Source: Candidatus Zhuqueibacterota bacterium (GTDB lineage Bacteria; BS750m-G25). Taken from it: a stretch of 19,117 bases of DNA. The position numbers and the translations under genes are program-made. Below, in pieces: positions 1-6,880 of this stretch. Numbering within the stretch: the stretch's first letter is position 1; each line of letters opens with the position of its first letter. The stretch covers positions 1-19,117 of the forward strand of contig JADHWK010000042.1 in assembly GCA_016783505.1 (NCBI GenBank), in the 5' to 3' direction. The notes below the pieces were generated by a model. That model saw only the letters and a program-made list of their open reading frames with translations, did not search any database and was not told the origin of the DNA.

Positions 1-163
1 TTAAACCAAGATAGGAATTCGATCCCAGCATGATGACTTTTTTCCCGTTCATCACCACCTCGGTATCCTGATCGGACTGGATTTCCCGGAAATAGGGATA
101 AATTCCCTGGGCCATTACCTCCCGGGCGGCGGTGAAATTCTTAATCTTATCAAAAAATTTCAT
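1..163 (-). CDS. Serine palmitoyltransferase-like alpha-oxoamine synthase, N-terminal fragment
   Basis: This is the first 54 residues of a pyridoxal-phosphate-dependent alpha-oxoamine synthase; the gene runs off the left edge. The start is the ATG at 161-163. The visible protein reads [10 protein letters not shown], then [16 protein letters not shown], then [19 protein letters not shown]. The YPYFREI and GSNSYLGL blocks are the N-terminal signature of bacterial serine palmitoyltransferases such as the Bacteroides type. These condense serine with an acyl thioester to start sphingolipid synthesis in the cytoplasm. The family also contains BioF and glycine C-acetyltransferase, and the catalytic lysine lies outside the window, so the exact activity is inferred. 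Its start overlaps the end of the upstream phosphatidyltransferase gene by 14 bp, which implies translational coupling. Confidence 0.8.
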   Translation of the reverse strand, partial: MKFFDKIKNFTAAREVMAQGIYPYFREIQSDQDTEVVMNGKKVIMLGSNSYLGL

Positions 164-740
164 AATTATTCCCTATTTTTCTGTATTTATCTGGCGGACT
201 TTTCATAAGGTTCAGAAAGACTTTAAAGTAACTGGTCAGCGAGACGGCTATCATTACCACTCCTATCCACATCATAATTAGACAGTAGGGTTCCCATCCC
301 AGGGTATAAAGAATGATCACCAAAGCCAAGATAATCGCTGTACGTTGGCCGATCTTATTGGAAGTCCCCACTGTATTTTTCAATCTGATGACTAAAAAAT
401 TGGCGGAGAGTATGGCCAGGTCCCGACCCAAAACCAGGACGACAAACCAAATTGGAATTTTAATTTCCCTGGGGAGGAACGTCAAAAAGATAATCACAAC
501 GGCGATGCAGACTTTATCCGAAACGGGATCAATGATCTTACCCCAGTAGGAGACCTGATTTAATTTCTTGGCTAAATAGCCGTCAACATTATCCGTAATG
601 ATAGCCAGAACCATAAAGAACATGGCCCAGAAGTTACCTGTGGGGGAATCTTGTTTTAAAAAGAAAAATATGGGGATGAGAAATAATAATCGAAAAGCGC
701 TGATAAAGTTGGGTATGGTAAAGACCCTTTTATCATCCAT
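150..740 (-). CDS. CDP-alcohol phosphatidyltransferase
   Basis: This 196-residue integral membrane enzyme transfers a phosphatidyl group from CDP-diacylglycerol to an alcohol. The family signature DX2DGX2A(R/K)X8GX3DX3D is complete: D50, D53, G54, A57, K58 in place of the usual Arg, G67, D71 and D75. Several hydrophobic segments follow (about 12-28, 36-50, 78-90, 98-118, 133-147, 152-172), and the length is normal for PgsA-like members. Phosphatidylglycerophosphate synthase is the commonest role. The overlap with a serine palmitoyltransferase-like gene makes an inositol- or other head-group transferase for membrane lipids equally possible. The ATG at 738-740 has only a weak ribosome site. It follows the truncated glycosyltransferase by 20 bp. 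Confidence 0.88.
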   Translation of the reverse strand: MDDKRVFTIPNFISAFRLLFLIPIFFFLKQDSPTGNFWAMFFMVLAIITDNVDGYLAKKLNQVSYWGKIIDPVSDKVCIAVVIIFLTFLPREIKIPIWFVVLVLGRDLAILSANFLVIRLKNTVGTSNKIGQRTAIILALVIILYTLGWEPYCLIMMWIGVVMIAVSLTSYFKVFLNLMKSPPDKYRKIGNNYEIF

Positions 741-760
741 AATATTTGCCTAAAGTTTAA

Positions 761-1225
761 TTACAAAATCAGCCCGTCCCGGGCCCGCTCATGGGCTTTT
801 TGTCTTGTGACATGTTTCCGACGAAATGGGACCCATTCATCCGACAATTTGGCAATGTGGGCTTTGAAAAACTCCTGAACCGACAAGAAAGGGGTTATGG
901 ACCTGTTCAAATCCGAAGAATTCATCTTGATCAATTTCTCATAGCTCCCTATCAATTTTGCGGTGCACCTTTCCAACGAAAATTCCCCGGCCCGGATCAA
1001 GGCGTTTCGTGAAAATTCAGTTCTCTTCTCATTGTCCTGGATCAATTCTAAAACCCTTTTGGAAAATTCCCCCTCATCCGGGAAAGTTAGGTATCCGGTA
1101 ATACCGTCGAGTATAATCTCCCCAATCCCGGGGGCATGGACGGCTATAACCGGCGTCCCACCGGCCAGGGCTTCAAGAACTACCAGGCCCTGGGTTTCAG
1201 TCAATGAGGAAAAAACGGAAGGCGA
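761..1225 (-). pseudogene. GT4-family glycosyltransferase, C-terminal fragment
   Basis: Only the last third of a GT-B fold glycosyltransferase is present. The block SLTETQGLVVLEALAGGTPV, followed by GIGEIILDGITGYL, is the nucleotide-sugar-binding C-terminal domain of GT4 enzymes such as those making glycolipids, including the conserved E..G..LEA..GG.PV pattern. The first possible initiator is TTG at 1202-1204, which lies inside the conserved block. The frame stays open to 1225 and reads SPSVFSSLTETQG, which still looks like family sequence, and a stop lies at 1226-1228. The whole N-terminal Rossmann domain is missing, so the fragment cannot be an active enzyme as shown. It abuts and overlaps the 3' end of dctQ in another frame. 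It is either a true gene remnant or an assembly join. After the catalytic domain come about 50 basic residues with no recognised domain. Confidence 0.8.
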
Positions 1226-1652
1226 TCACAAAAAAGCCCAACGGAAGTATGATTTGAATGATCCAGATGGGTAAATTATTAAAAAGGATGCCCTGGCCCT
1301 GGCGCTCCATAGCCAGGAAGGTCCAGGCCGCCAAACCCAAAAAGAGGCAGACGGCCAAGGAGAGGACCTCAACCACACATTTTGACCAGAGCTTCCCCCT
1401 GGGGCGGAGCAGTTTGGTCAGCACGTCAATGTTGATGTGTTTATTCTCCCGGGTGGACAAGGACGCCCCTAAAAAAGCTACCCATAGGACTAAATGTCGA
1501 AGAAAGGTATCCGCCCAGGGGATACCAGTGGAGAAAAAATTTCGCAATACCACCTGCAGAAAGGCCAGCCCGATCATGGTGGTTAAAAAGAGGACGATGA
1601 TGACCCCTTCGGTCAACGCTAAATATTTGTCAATCGTTTTCAGGACTTTCAT
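1197..1652 (-). CDS. dctQ: TRAP transporter small membrane subunit (DctQ), probably 3'-truncated
   Basis: This is a 151-residue four-helix membrane protein of the DctQ type, the small subunit that bridges the TRAP solute receptor and the large permease. Helices are at about 15-37, 51-70, 91-112 and 127-147. The segment FLQVVLRNFFSTGIPWADTF, followed by LVLWVAFLGASLSTRENKHI, is the typical DctQ pattern, including the conserved R.N...G..W.DE-like region between helices one and two and the H(I/L).ID motif after helix two. The protein ends only four residues after FVIAFRFF, at the end of helix four, where family members usually run somewhat longer. The stop is supplied by DNA that also encodes glycosyltransferase in another frame. 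DctM, normally next in the operon, is absent. It follows dctP by 116 bp. Confidence 0.85.
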   Translation of the reverse strand: MKVLKTIDKYLALTEGVIIVLFLTTMIGLAFLQVVLRNFFSTGIPWADTFLRHLVLWVAFLGASLSTRENKHINIDVLTKLLRPRGKLWSKCVVEVLSLAVCLFLGLAAWTFLAMERQGQGILFNNLPIWIIQIILPLGFFVIAFRFFLID

Positions 1653-1768
1653 CTTTTTCGCAAAGCGTGAAGCGTAGATCGTAAAAGCGAAAGGTCAAAA
1701 TTTACGCTCCACTCTCTTATGCTCTCCTCTCTTCGTTGTGCCCCCGAGGCCTCGGGGGGATGAGGGTT
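1653..1768. repeat. dctP-dctQ spacer with perfect palindrome and AGCGT-rich motif
   Basis: The spacer holds an 18-bp perfect palindrome, cccccgaggcctcggggg, at 1741-1758 and, at about 1660-1695, a degenerate run of AGCGT/AGCGA units with A-rich linkers. The palindrome could fold into a hairpin in the dctP-dctQ transcript and weaken expression of dctQ relative to dctP. TRAP receptors are typically needed in excess, so such a processing or attenuation hairpin would make sense, but no T tract follows and it is not a standard terminator. It may equally be a remnant of a dispersed intergenic repeat. Confidence 0.5.
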
Positions 1769-2830
1769 TCATTCTTCGTGACCCCGAGTATTTGGTATAG
1801 GGGTCTGCTTTGAACGGAATTCCTCAATGTAAAACAGCAGCTCATCCAGCAGTTCCCGGGAATACATCTTTCCCACCAGGTTTTCCCGGGCCCTCTCCCC
1901 TACCCCGTAAAATTCGGCCATAACGCTGTCCGGTGGAGTCGGGGTGATCTGGATGCCGTTTTCTTTGAGGATCTCCACCGACTCGGCATTGTCCCTGCGG
2001 GTGAGTTGAATCAAGCGTGAAAGATGTTTGCGGGCACTTTCTTTTAGTAAAATCTGTAAATCCTGGGGTAACCCATCATAGTAACGTTTGGTGATCAACA
2101 CCGCGCCGTTGGAATCAGCCACCGGGACTTCGCTCATGTATTTTACCTTGGTGAACCACTGCATGGCGATGGCCCCATAGGGCGAGATGTATACAGCATT
2201 GATCAGTCCGGTCTGCAGGGAGGAAAGCACGTCAATCACCGAGAGGGGGATGGGGCTAACCCCAAGGGCCTTGAATAGGGCCACCGCCAGCGGGTCCCCT
2301 TCCCACATCCAAATCTTCAGGTGTTTCACATCATCCATGGAATAAATGGGCTTGTTAGAGAAGAAATGAACGAACCCCACCTCGGCCCAACCTAAAAGGA
2401 CGAATCCCTTCTCCTCAAAGGCGGCGGCGAACCGCTCGTGCATTTTTTCTTGAATATAATCTACCTCACCATAGTTACGGAAGATAAAGGGTAGATCCAT
2501 GACCCTCACTTCCGGCAGAATCTCTCCCATTCCCACCCCGGTGAAGCCGGCGCAGTGGATCTGTCCTATTCTCATTTTTCTTAAGACATCCTTCTCATCC
2601 CCCGATACCCCCCCGGCGTAGATTCGAAAACCCATCTCTCCCCCACTCTTCTCTTGGATCTCCTGGTCAAATTCTCTCAACACCTTCATCCAGGTAGTCC
2701 CCTCGGGGGCGACGGTGGCGAATTTGATTACGTATTCTTTTCCTGACACAGCAGGACTAAAAATGAAAAGAAAACCTATCACCATACTTATCGCCAGCCT
2801 TCTAAAAGGATGAAAAACTTTCTTTAACAT
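1769..2830 (-). CDS. dctP: TRAP transporter solute-binding protein (DctP family)
   Basis: This periplasmic receptor captures a small acid or related solute for a TRAP secondary transporter. I choose the ATG at 2828-2830 because GAGGAGAGA precedes it and it gives a clean signal peptide (MLKKVFHPFRR, then a hydrophobic core to about residue 27, cleavage near VSG-KE). The reading frame is open 22 codons further upstream. The mature protein opens with YVIKFATVAPEGTTW. It carries GGVSGDEKDVLRKMRIGQIH and VMDLPFIFRNY, all typical DctP blocks, and is 353 residues long, a normal size. Where many DctP proteins have an Arg that grips the substrate carboxylate, this one reads LKIWMWEGDP (171-180), a variant in which no Arg is present. 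The substrate may therefore differ. The permease subunit dctM is not in the window. Confidence 0.9.
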   Translation of the reverse strand: MLKKVFHPFRRLAISMVIGFLFIFSPAVSGKEYVIKFATVAPEGTTWMKVLREFDQEIQEKSGGEMGFRIYAGGVSGDEKDVLRKMRIGQIHCAGFTGVGMGEILPEVRVMDLPFIFRNYGEVDYIQEKMHERFAAAFEEKGFVLLGWAEVGFVHFFSNKPIYSMDDVKHLKIWMWEGDPLAVALFKALGVSPIPLSVIDVLSSLQTGLINAVYISPYGAIAMQWFTKVKYMSEVPVADSNGAVLITKRYYDGLPQDLQILLKESARKHLSRLIQLTRRDNAESVEILKENGIQITPTPPDSVMAEFYGVGERARENLVGKMYSRELLDELLFYIEEFRSKQTPIPNTRGHEE

Positions 2831-3316
2831 TCTCTCCTCAATAAAACCAGTAAAGATCATGAGTCGTCTGCGCAATACTGAACCAGCCCTAGTCAACCCT
2901 TGCCTGCACTTCGCTTTCCAGTGCTTTGGCTAAATACATCTGTGAAAAAACTTATTTATTAATTTTTGTATTCATAAATTTTCCCCAAATATTATTTTTT
3001 AATATTTTTGGCTCTTCTGGACTTTAATACGGTAGAAAAAAGTGCTTAGGTCATGGTAAAGACAGGCATAACCTGATTATATTTAGATACTTAATTATTT
3101 TATTAAAGTGTTGTAAATGTGGTTAGGTATGTCGGCAAAGATACTGGGGTCTATTCTTAATCTTAAGGGGATTCGGGTTCGAAGTATTTCCCATTCCAGT
3201 CAAGATAAACTCAACGGATTTTTTTATATGATAGACGATTCTCCATACTGAAAATTTTAAATTATGTCAAAAAAAACTACCGTATAAATTTCCAGATGAA
3301 CCTTTTTTTTAAACAT
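2831..3316. other. AT-rich 486-bp intergenic region
   Basis: No convincing gene lies here on either strand. I see three things. First, an AT-rich imperfect hairpin at 2985-3011 (ccaaatatta, then taatatttttgg). Second, a possible minus-strand promoter with TTGACA at 3265-3270 and a poor TATGGA at 3242-3247, separated by 17 bp, which would give dctP a leader of about 400 nt. Third, a 9-bp inverted repeat, atacggtag at 3027-3035 and ctaccgtat at 3277-3285, that brackets 241 bp. The region separates the lipid gene run from the TRAP genes. It could hold a small RNA or a short mobile-element remnant, but the sequence does not establish either. Confidence 0.5.
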
Positions 3317-4438
3317 TTAGATTTCTATCTCATAGATTCTATATTTTTTATACAGCTTCCCCCCTATTGCCTCGTCAAACCGATTGATCAAATCATTATC
3401 CTCCAGGTTCCACGACATTTCACACCAGCGGTAGCCCAATTTTGCCCCGGCCTTTTCCGTTTCATAGTACAAGACAGTATTGATGCCCGTACGCCGATAC
3501 TCTTTTTTGAGGCCAAATATCAGGGCTCGCAGGCCGGTTATTTTTCTCCTGTAATAGATAAGCTTAAGAATCCCAACCGGGCCCAGCCTACCATTGAGTC
3601 TTTTCAGCACCTGGTTGAAGTCGGGAATGGTAACACTGACGCCAACGGGCTCTCCGTTTACTTCAGCGAAAAGTACCAGTTCGGGCTCAGCAATGGGTTT
3701 TAGTTCCTTGGCCATTAAATCCATTTCCGCATCAGTCATGGGTACGAATCCCCAATTCATCTCCCAGGAAGAATTGTAGATATCCTTGATAAGCGCCACC
3801 TCTTGCTCGAATTTTTTCATATTAATAGGCCTTACCACGACATTCTCTTTTTTCTTTACTCTTTCCACCAGTCTGGCGATACGCTCAAGGACTCCTACTT
3901 CGCTCTTTAGGAAAGCGTACAAATCCTTCGCCTTTCGGAAACCATACCGCTCCATAAATTCAAGATAATATTTGGGATTATAAGGCATCATAATAACCGG
4001 ACTTGAATCGAAGCCCTCAAGGAGAAAGGCGCATTCATCGTTCATGCTCAGGTTCATCGGCCCTCGCAGGAGATTCATGCCGTTTTTCCGACACCATTTT
4101 TTGGCGGCGGTGAGCAGAGACTCGGCGACATTATAGTCTCGCACACACTCAAACAGACCGAAGAAGCCTGTGTTCTCCTGATGAAATTTGTTGTGGTTAA
4201 AGTCAATAATAGCGGCTATTCTACCAACCGGTTCGCTGTCTCTTCTCGCAAGGAACAGCTCCATCTCGGCGTGCTCGAAAAAAGGATGCTTCAGACGGTT
4301 CAATTTGAATTTCATTTCCTTAAGGAGCGGGGGTACCCAATAAAGGTCGCCATCATAGACCTTCCACGGCAAACGGAGAAAATCGTTGAGATCCCTTTTC
4401 CCCTCCACTCTATGTACACTAATCTTTTCTCTGTTCAT
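3317..4438 (-). CDS. YghO-like N-acyltransferase, candidate bacterial ceramide synthase
   Basis: This cytoplasmic protein of 373 residues has two GNAT-like halves. The strongest signature is GPMNLSMNDECAFLLEGFD (126-144), followed by MMPYNPKYYLEFMERYGF, which I know from the YghO-type family. That family includes the Caulobacter GNAT-like protein shown to act as a bacterial ceramide synthase, which N-acylates the product of serine palmitoyltransferase. The second half carries a GNAT core (VLFAEVNGEPVGVSVTIPDF), then FGLKKEYRRTGINTVLYYE, where the R/G-rich acyl-CoA loop would lie. Start: ATG 4436-4438, preceded by AAGGAGGG. It lies 81 bp after the methyltransferase gene and is the last gene of the lipid run. 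The serine palmitoyltransferase-like gene at the left edge makes the ceramide role plausible, but that link is inference. Confidence 0.75.
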   Translation of the reverse strand: MNREKISVHRVEGKRDLNDFLRLPWKVYDGDLYWVPPLLKEMKFKLNRLKHPFFEHAEMELFLARRDSEPVGRIAAIIDFNHNKFHQENTGFFGLFECVRDYNVAESLLTAAKKWCRKNGMNLLRGPMNLSMNDECAFLLEGFDSSPVIMMPYNPKYYLEFMERYGFRKAKDLYAFLKSEVGVLERIARLVERVKKKENVVVRPINMKKFEQEVALIKDIYNSSWEMNWGFVPMTDAEMDLMAKELKPIAEPELVLFAEVNGEPVGVSVTIPDFNQVLKRLNGRLGPVGILKLIYYRRKITGLRALIFGLKKEYRRTGINTVLYYETEKAGAKLGYRWCEMSWNLEDNDLINRFDEAIGGKLYKKYRIYEIEI

Positions 4439-4519
4439 GTTTCCCTCCTTCGGTCAAATTATGTCTACTGATTTCTTAATGTTGAAATTCTCACAAAGAA
4501 AGAAACAGCAACGGTTAAC

Positions 4520-5338
4520 CTAACAGACCCATTTTTGCAGCACGAAGCTTAGGTATATAACCCCTCCAGTCCGAAAACATTCATAAATTTTAGAACCTTT
4601 GACTCCGGCAAACTCTTGAAATAATTTTAACAACAACTTGGGTATTGATTTTTGAATAAGCACCATCTTGCGTTCATTGTCCAAATTCAGAGCCTCGATA
4701 ACATTGGGGATTATATTCGTTTCTTTGATGAGAGTCATTCCTGAACGGCGAAGCTGTTTGTAAAGTGTATCAATTTTGTCTTTGCCACGAAAGTCTGCGT
4801 AAAGAAAGTAACCACCTTGTCGGAGGATCCTCTTGACCTGCATAAGAAAAGCATCCATTGAACCATAACAGTGTGAAGACTCTACATTAACAATCACATC
4901 AAAGCTATTATCCTCAAAGGGCAGAAATTCAGCATCGGCCGTTACGAATGAAAGTCCTTCAACAAAATAACTCTTATTACAAAATGCCACGGCTTTTTCT
5001 GAGAAATCAACACCAACCATTGTTTTTGGTTCTAAATAACGTTTGATATAATGTGATCCTCCTCCTCGACCGCTGCTTACCTCTAGCACATTTAAATCCC
5101 TAAGGTTAACAACATTGGCAACATGATGATAGAGTTGAACGCAGTAGCGATTTGGCTCGTCATCATCGCCTAAGTTAAGCTTTTCTGTTTGAGGGTCTAA
5201 TGGGGCATAACCATAGTTCATGAATGACCAGTCTTCTCTCTGATAGTATCCTGCCAGGAACTGGTACCACTGTCTCCGGATTAATCTTCCAAGATAAGGA
5301 GAAATTCGGCAAAGTGCCATGAATAGCTTAGTTATCAT
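4520..5338 (-). CDS. Phthiotriol/phenolphthiotriol-type SAM methyltransferase
   Basis: This class I SAM-dependent methyltransferase has 272 residues. The SAM-binding motif is VLEVSSGRGGGSHYI (84-98), the acidic motif II is GVDFSEKAV (109-117), and the motif DAEFLPFEDNSFDVIVNVES follows at 135-154. The pattern DDEPNRYCVQLYHHVA before motif I, then NVESSHCYGSMDAFL, and the G.KGS..Y...R.GG.IY ending, match the mycobacterial Rv2952 family remarkably well. Rv2952 O-methylates the phthiotriol chain of cell-envelope waxes. An N-terminal amphipathic stretch (1-30) may attach it to the membrane. Start: ATG 5336-5338 with AAGG upstream. It follows the PlsC gene by 18 bp and lies in a lipid-modification operon, so a hydroxylated lipid substrate is likely; which one is unknown. 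Confidence 0.82.
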   Translation of the reverse strand: MITKLFMALCRISPYLGRLIRRQWYQFLAGYYQREDWSFMNYGYAPLDPQTEKLNLGDDDEPNRYCVQLYHHVANVVNLRDLNVLEVSSGRGGGSHYIKRYLEPKTMVGVDFSEKAVAFCNKSYFVEGLSFVTADAEFLPFEDNSFDVIVNVESSHCYGSMDAFLMQVKRILRQGGYFLYADFRGKDKIDTLYKQLRRSGMTLIKETNIIPNVIEALNLDNERKMVLIQKSIPKLLLKLFQEFAGVKGSKIYECFRTGGVIYLSFVLQKWVC

Positions 5339-5356
5339 GAAATGTCTACCTTTTTG

Positions 5357-5965
5357 TCAAGTTCTGTAAATAGCAAGAATTTTATTTCTTACCCTCTCAG
5401 TAACTTCATTTATTATTTTTCGGTCATACCCTTCCTTATAATAATTGTCAAAATAAATAGGTTTCCCAATTTTAACTGTGATTTGATGTGGCCTGGGAAT
5501 TTTTTTACCATAAGGGAGTACTCGGTTACTTCCGATAATGACTACTGGTATAATCGGGGCCTTAGCCTCTAGTGCAAATCTGGCAATACCCTGCTTAAAG
5601 CGCCCCAGTGTTCCATCTTTACTGACATAACCTTCGGGAAAGATAGCAACGATCTTTTGCTGCTGTAATATTTCGGTAACTATCTTAAAGGTTTGATGAC
5701 AAAAACCCATGCGGTTAACTGAAATTCCATTAAGTCTAGTAAACAGAAATCTTAAAAATGTATTTTTAAACAGTTCTTTTTTTCCGAGTGTGTAAATTTC
5801 CTGTTGAACGGCAGCCATTAGAATAAAAGCATCCAGAGTGCTAAAATGATTAGCGGCTAAAATAAATGTCTCATTCTGCGGCAAATAGTAACATTCCTCA
5901 ATCCGCAGCCTCGAATATATCTTAAAGAATACCCAAGATACTATCTTAACAAATTTGTAAAGCAT
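5357..5965 (-). CDS. PlsC-family 1-acylglycerol-3-phosphate acyltransferase
   Basis: This membrane-associated acyltransferase has 202 residues. The catalytic HX4D motif is NHFSTLD (H40, D45), and the acceptor-binding motif is FPEG (109-112), followed by GTLGRFKQGIARFALEAKAP, the usual third block, and IIPVVIIG. A hydrophobic segment at 1-18 anchors it. I start at ATG 5963-5965. The frame also extends to a TTG at 5987-5989, but that codon has no ribosome site and sits 2 bp from the stop of the gene before it. PlsC enzymes acylate lysophosphatidic acid, but family members also acylate ornithine lipids, glycolipids and other lysolipids. Placed between a lipid kinase and a lipid methyltransferase, this one may serve a special lipid rather than housekeeping phospholipid synthesis. 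Confidence 0.88.
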   Translation of the reverse strand: MLYKFVKIVSWVFFKIYSRLRIEECYYLPQNETFILAANHFSTLDAFILMAAVQQEIYTLGKKELFKNTFLRFLFTRLNGISVNRMGFCHQTFKIVTEILQQQKIVAIFPEGYVSKDGTLGRFKQGIARFALEAKAPIIPVVIIGSNRVLPYGKKIPRPHQITVKIGKPIYFDNYYKEGYDRKIINEVTERVRNKILAIYRT

Positions 5966-5991
5966 CGTCCGCTCAGTATCTTTTAACAAAA

Positions 5992-6873
5992 CTACTTAGG
6001 AACCATCACCTTTAGGGCCTTAGGAACTAAGGACACCTTCAGCCTGGCATCCCCATCTAAAGCTTCACCGTCCACCTGTATGGGTGCCGGCCCGGGTAGA
6101 ATAATCTCCACATTCGAAGACCGATAGATTTCAAAATAACGGGTTCTATCAATATGTCCGGTGAAAAGTTTCGGAAGATGATAGATGGCTTGTAATATAT
6201 TCAGGTCATTAATAATGCAAATATCCAGTAAGCCATCGTCAGGCTGTGCCTGTGGTGCGATAATAGCCCCGTTGCCAAATTGTATGGTGTTAGCCACGGC
6301 CACCAAAAGGGCCTTTACAGTGATCTGTCGGTGATCAAACCTGAGGGCAATCTTTTTAGGTGAGTAGTTGAAAAACTCTTGAAGACCAACATAGAAATGA
6401 GGTAGTAACCCTCTCCGTGACCTTGTATTAAGCCGTTTTGTCACTACGGCACCAAACCCAACCCCGGCGGTAGCGAAAAAATATCGGCCTTGTATTTTGC
6501 CTACATCTATTCTCCTGAATTTACCTTGACATAATATTTGACAGGCTTTCTTGAGTTGGAGAGGAATTCCCAATCCTCTCGCCAGACCATTTCCCGAACC
6601 TATAGGAATAATTCCTAAGCATGCATCTGAATTAACCAATGCTGAGGCCACTTCATTAACCGTGCCGTCGCCTCCAACGGCCGCCACCACATCGAAACCT
6701 TCCCGTATCGCTTCACGGGCTGTCCGCAGAGCATCGCCTCGGCCCACGGTCTGTTGGATGTGATACTCACACGGAAATTTATCTAAGACACTGGCAAGGA
6801 TTCGTTTCATTCTAGCCCCATTTCTGCCCCTGCCAGCTATTGGATTTAAAATAAATTTTATTTTAAAGGCCAT
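5992..6873 (-). CDS. Diacylglycerol/sphingoid-base-type lipid kinase (DAGK catalytic domain)
   Basis: This ATP-dependent lipid kinase of the YegS/DgkB/LCB5 fold has 293 residues. The N-terminal domain opens with KFILNPIAGRGR and carries the nucleotide-binding motif GGDGTVNEVA (67-76) and IPIGSGNGLARGLGIP (89-104). The C-terminal beta domain has the conserved DDGLLDICI and QVDGEAL blocks. I choose the ATG at 6871-6873, which starts directly at the family N terminus and lies 7 bp after the aarF stop; a TTG further up at 6907-6909 would overlap aarF. Such enzymes phosphorylate diacylglycerol, sphingoid bases, ceramide or lipid A analogues, and the motif alone cannot tell which. With a serine palmitoyltransferase and a ceramide-synthase-like protein nearby, a sphingoid or ceramide kinase is worth considering. 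Confidence 0.87.
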   Translation of the reverse strand: MAFKIKFILNPIAGRGRNGARMKRILASVLDKFPCEYHIQQTVGRGDALRTAREAIREGFDVVAAVGGDGTVNEVASALVNSDACLGIIPIGSGNGLARGLGIPLQLKKACQILCQGKFRRIDVGKIQGRYFFATAGVGFGAVVTKRLNTRSRRGLLPHFYVGLQEFFNYSPKKIALRFDHRQITVKALLVAVANTIQFGNGAIIAPQAQPDDGLLDICIINDLNILQAIYHLPKLFTGHIDRTRYFEIYRSSNVEIILPGPAPIQVDGEALDGDARLKVSLVPKALKVMVPK

Positions 6874-6880
6874 TTCTTTG

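Noticed and set aside
1258-1677. Plus-strand open frame of 139 codons opposite dctQ
   Set aside because: The product is basic and low in structure, while the minus strand shows four proper membrane helices and DctQ motifs.
2831-2896. N-terminal extension of 22 residues on DctP
   Set aside because: It would push the signal peptide inside the protein and has no ribosome site, whereas ATG 2828-2830 follows GAGGAGAGA.
3160-3200. ggttcgaa resembling a tRNA T-loop
   Set aside because: No 5-bp T-stem, anticodon arm or acceptor stem can be drawn around it on either strand.
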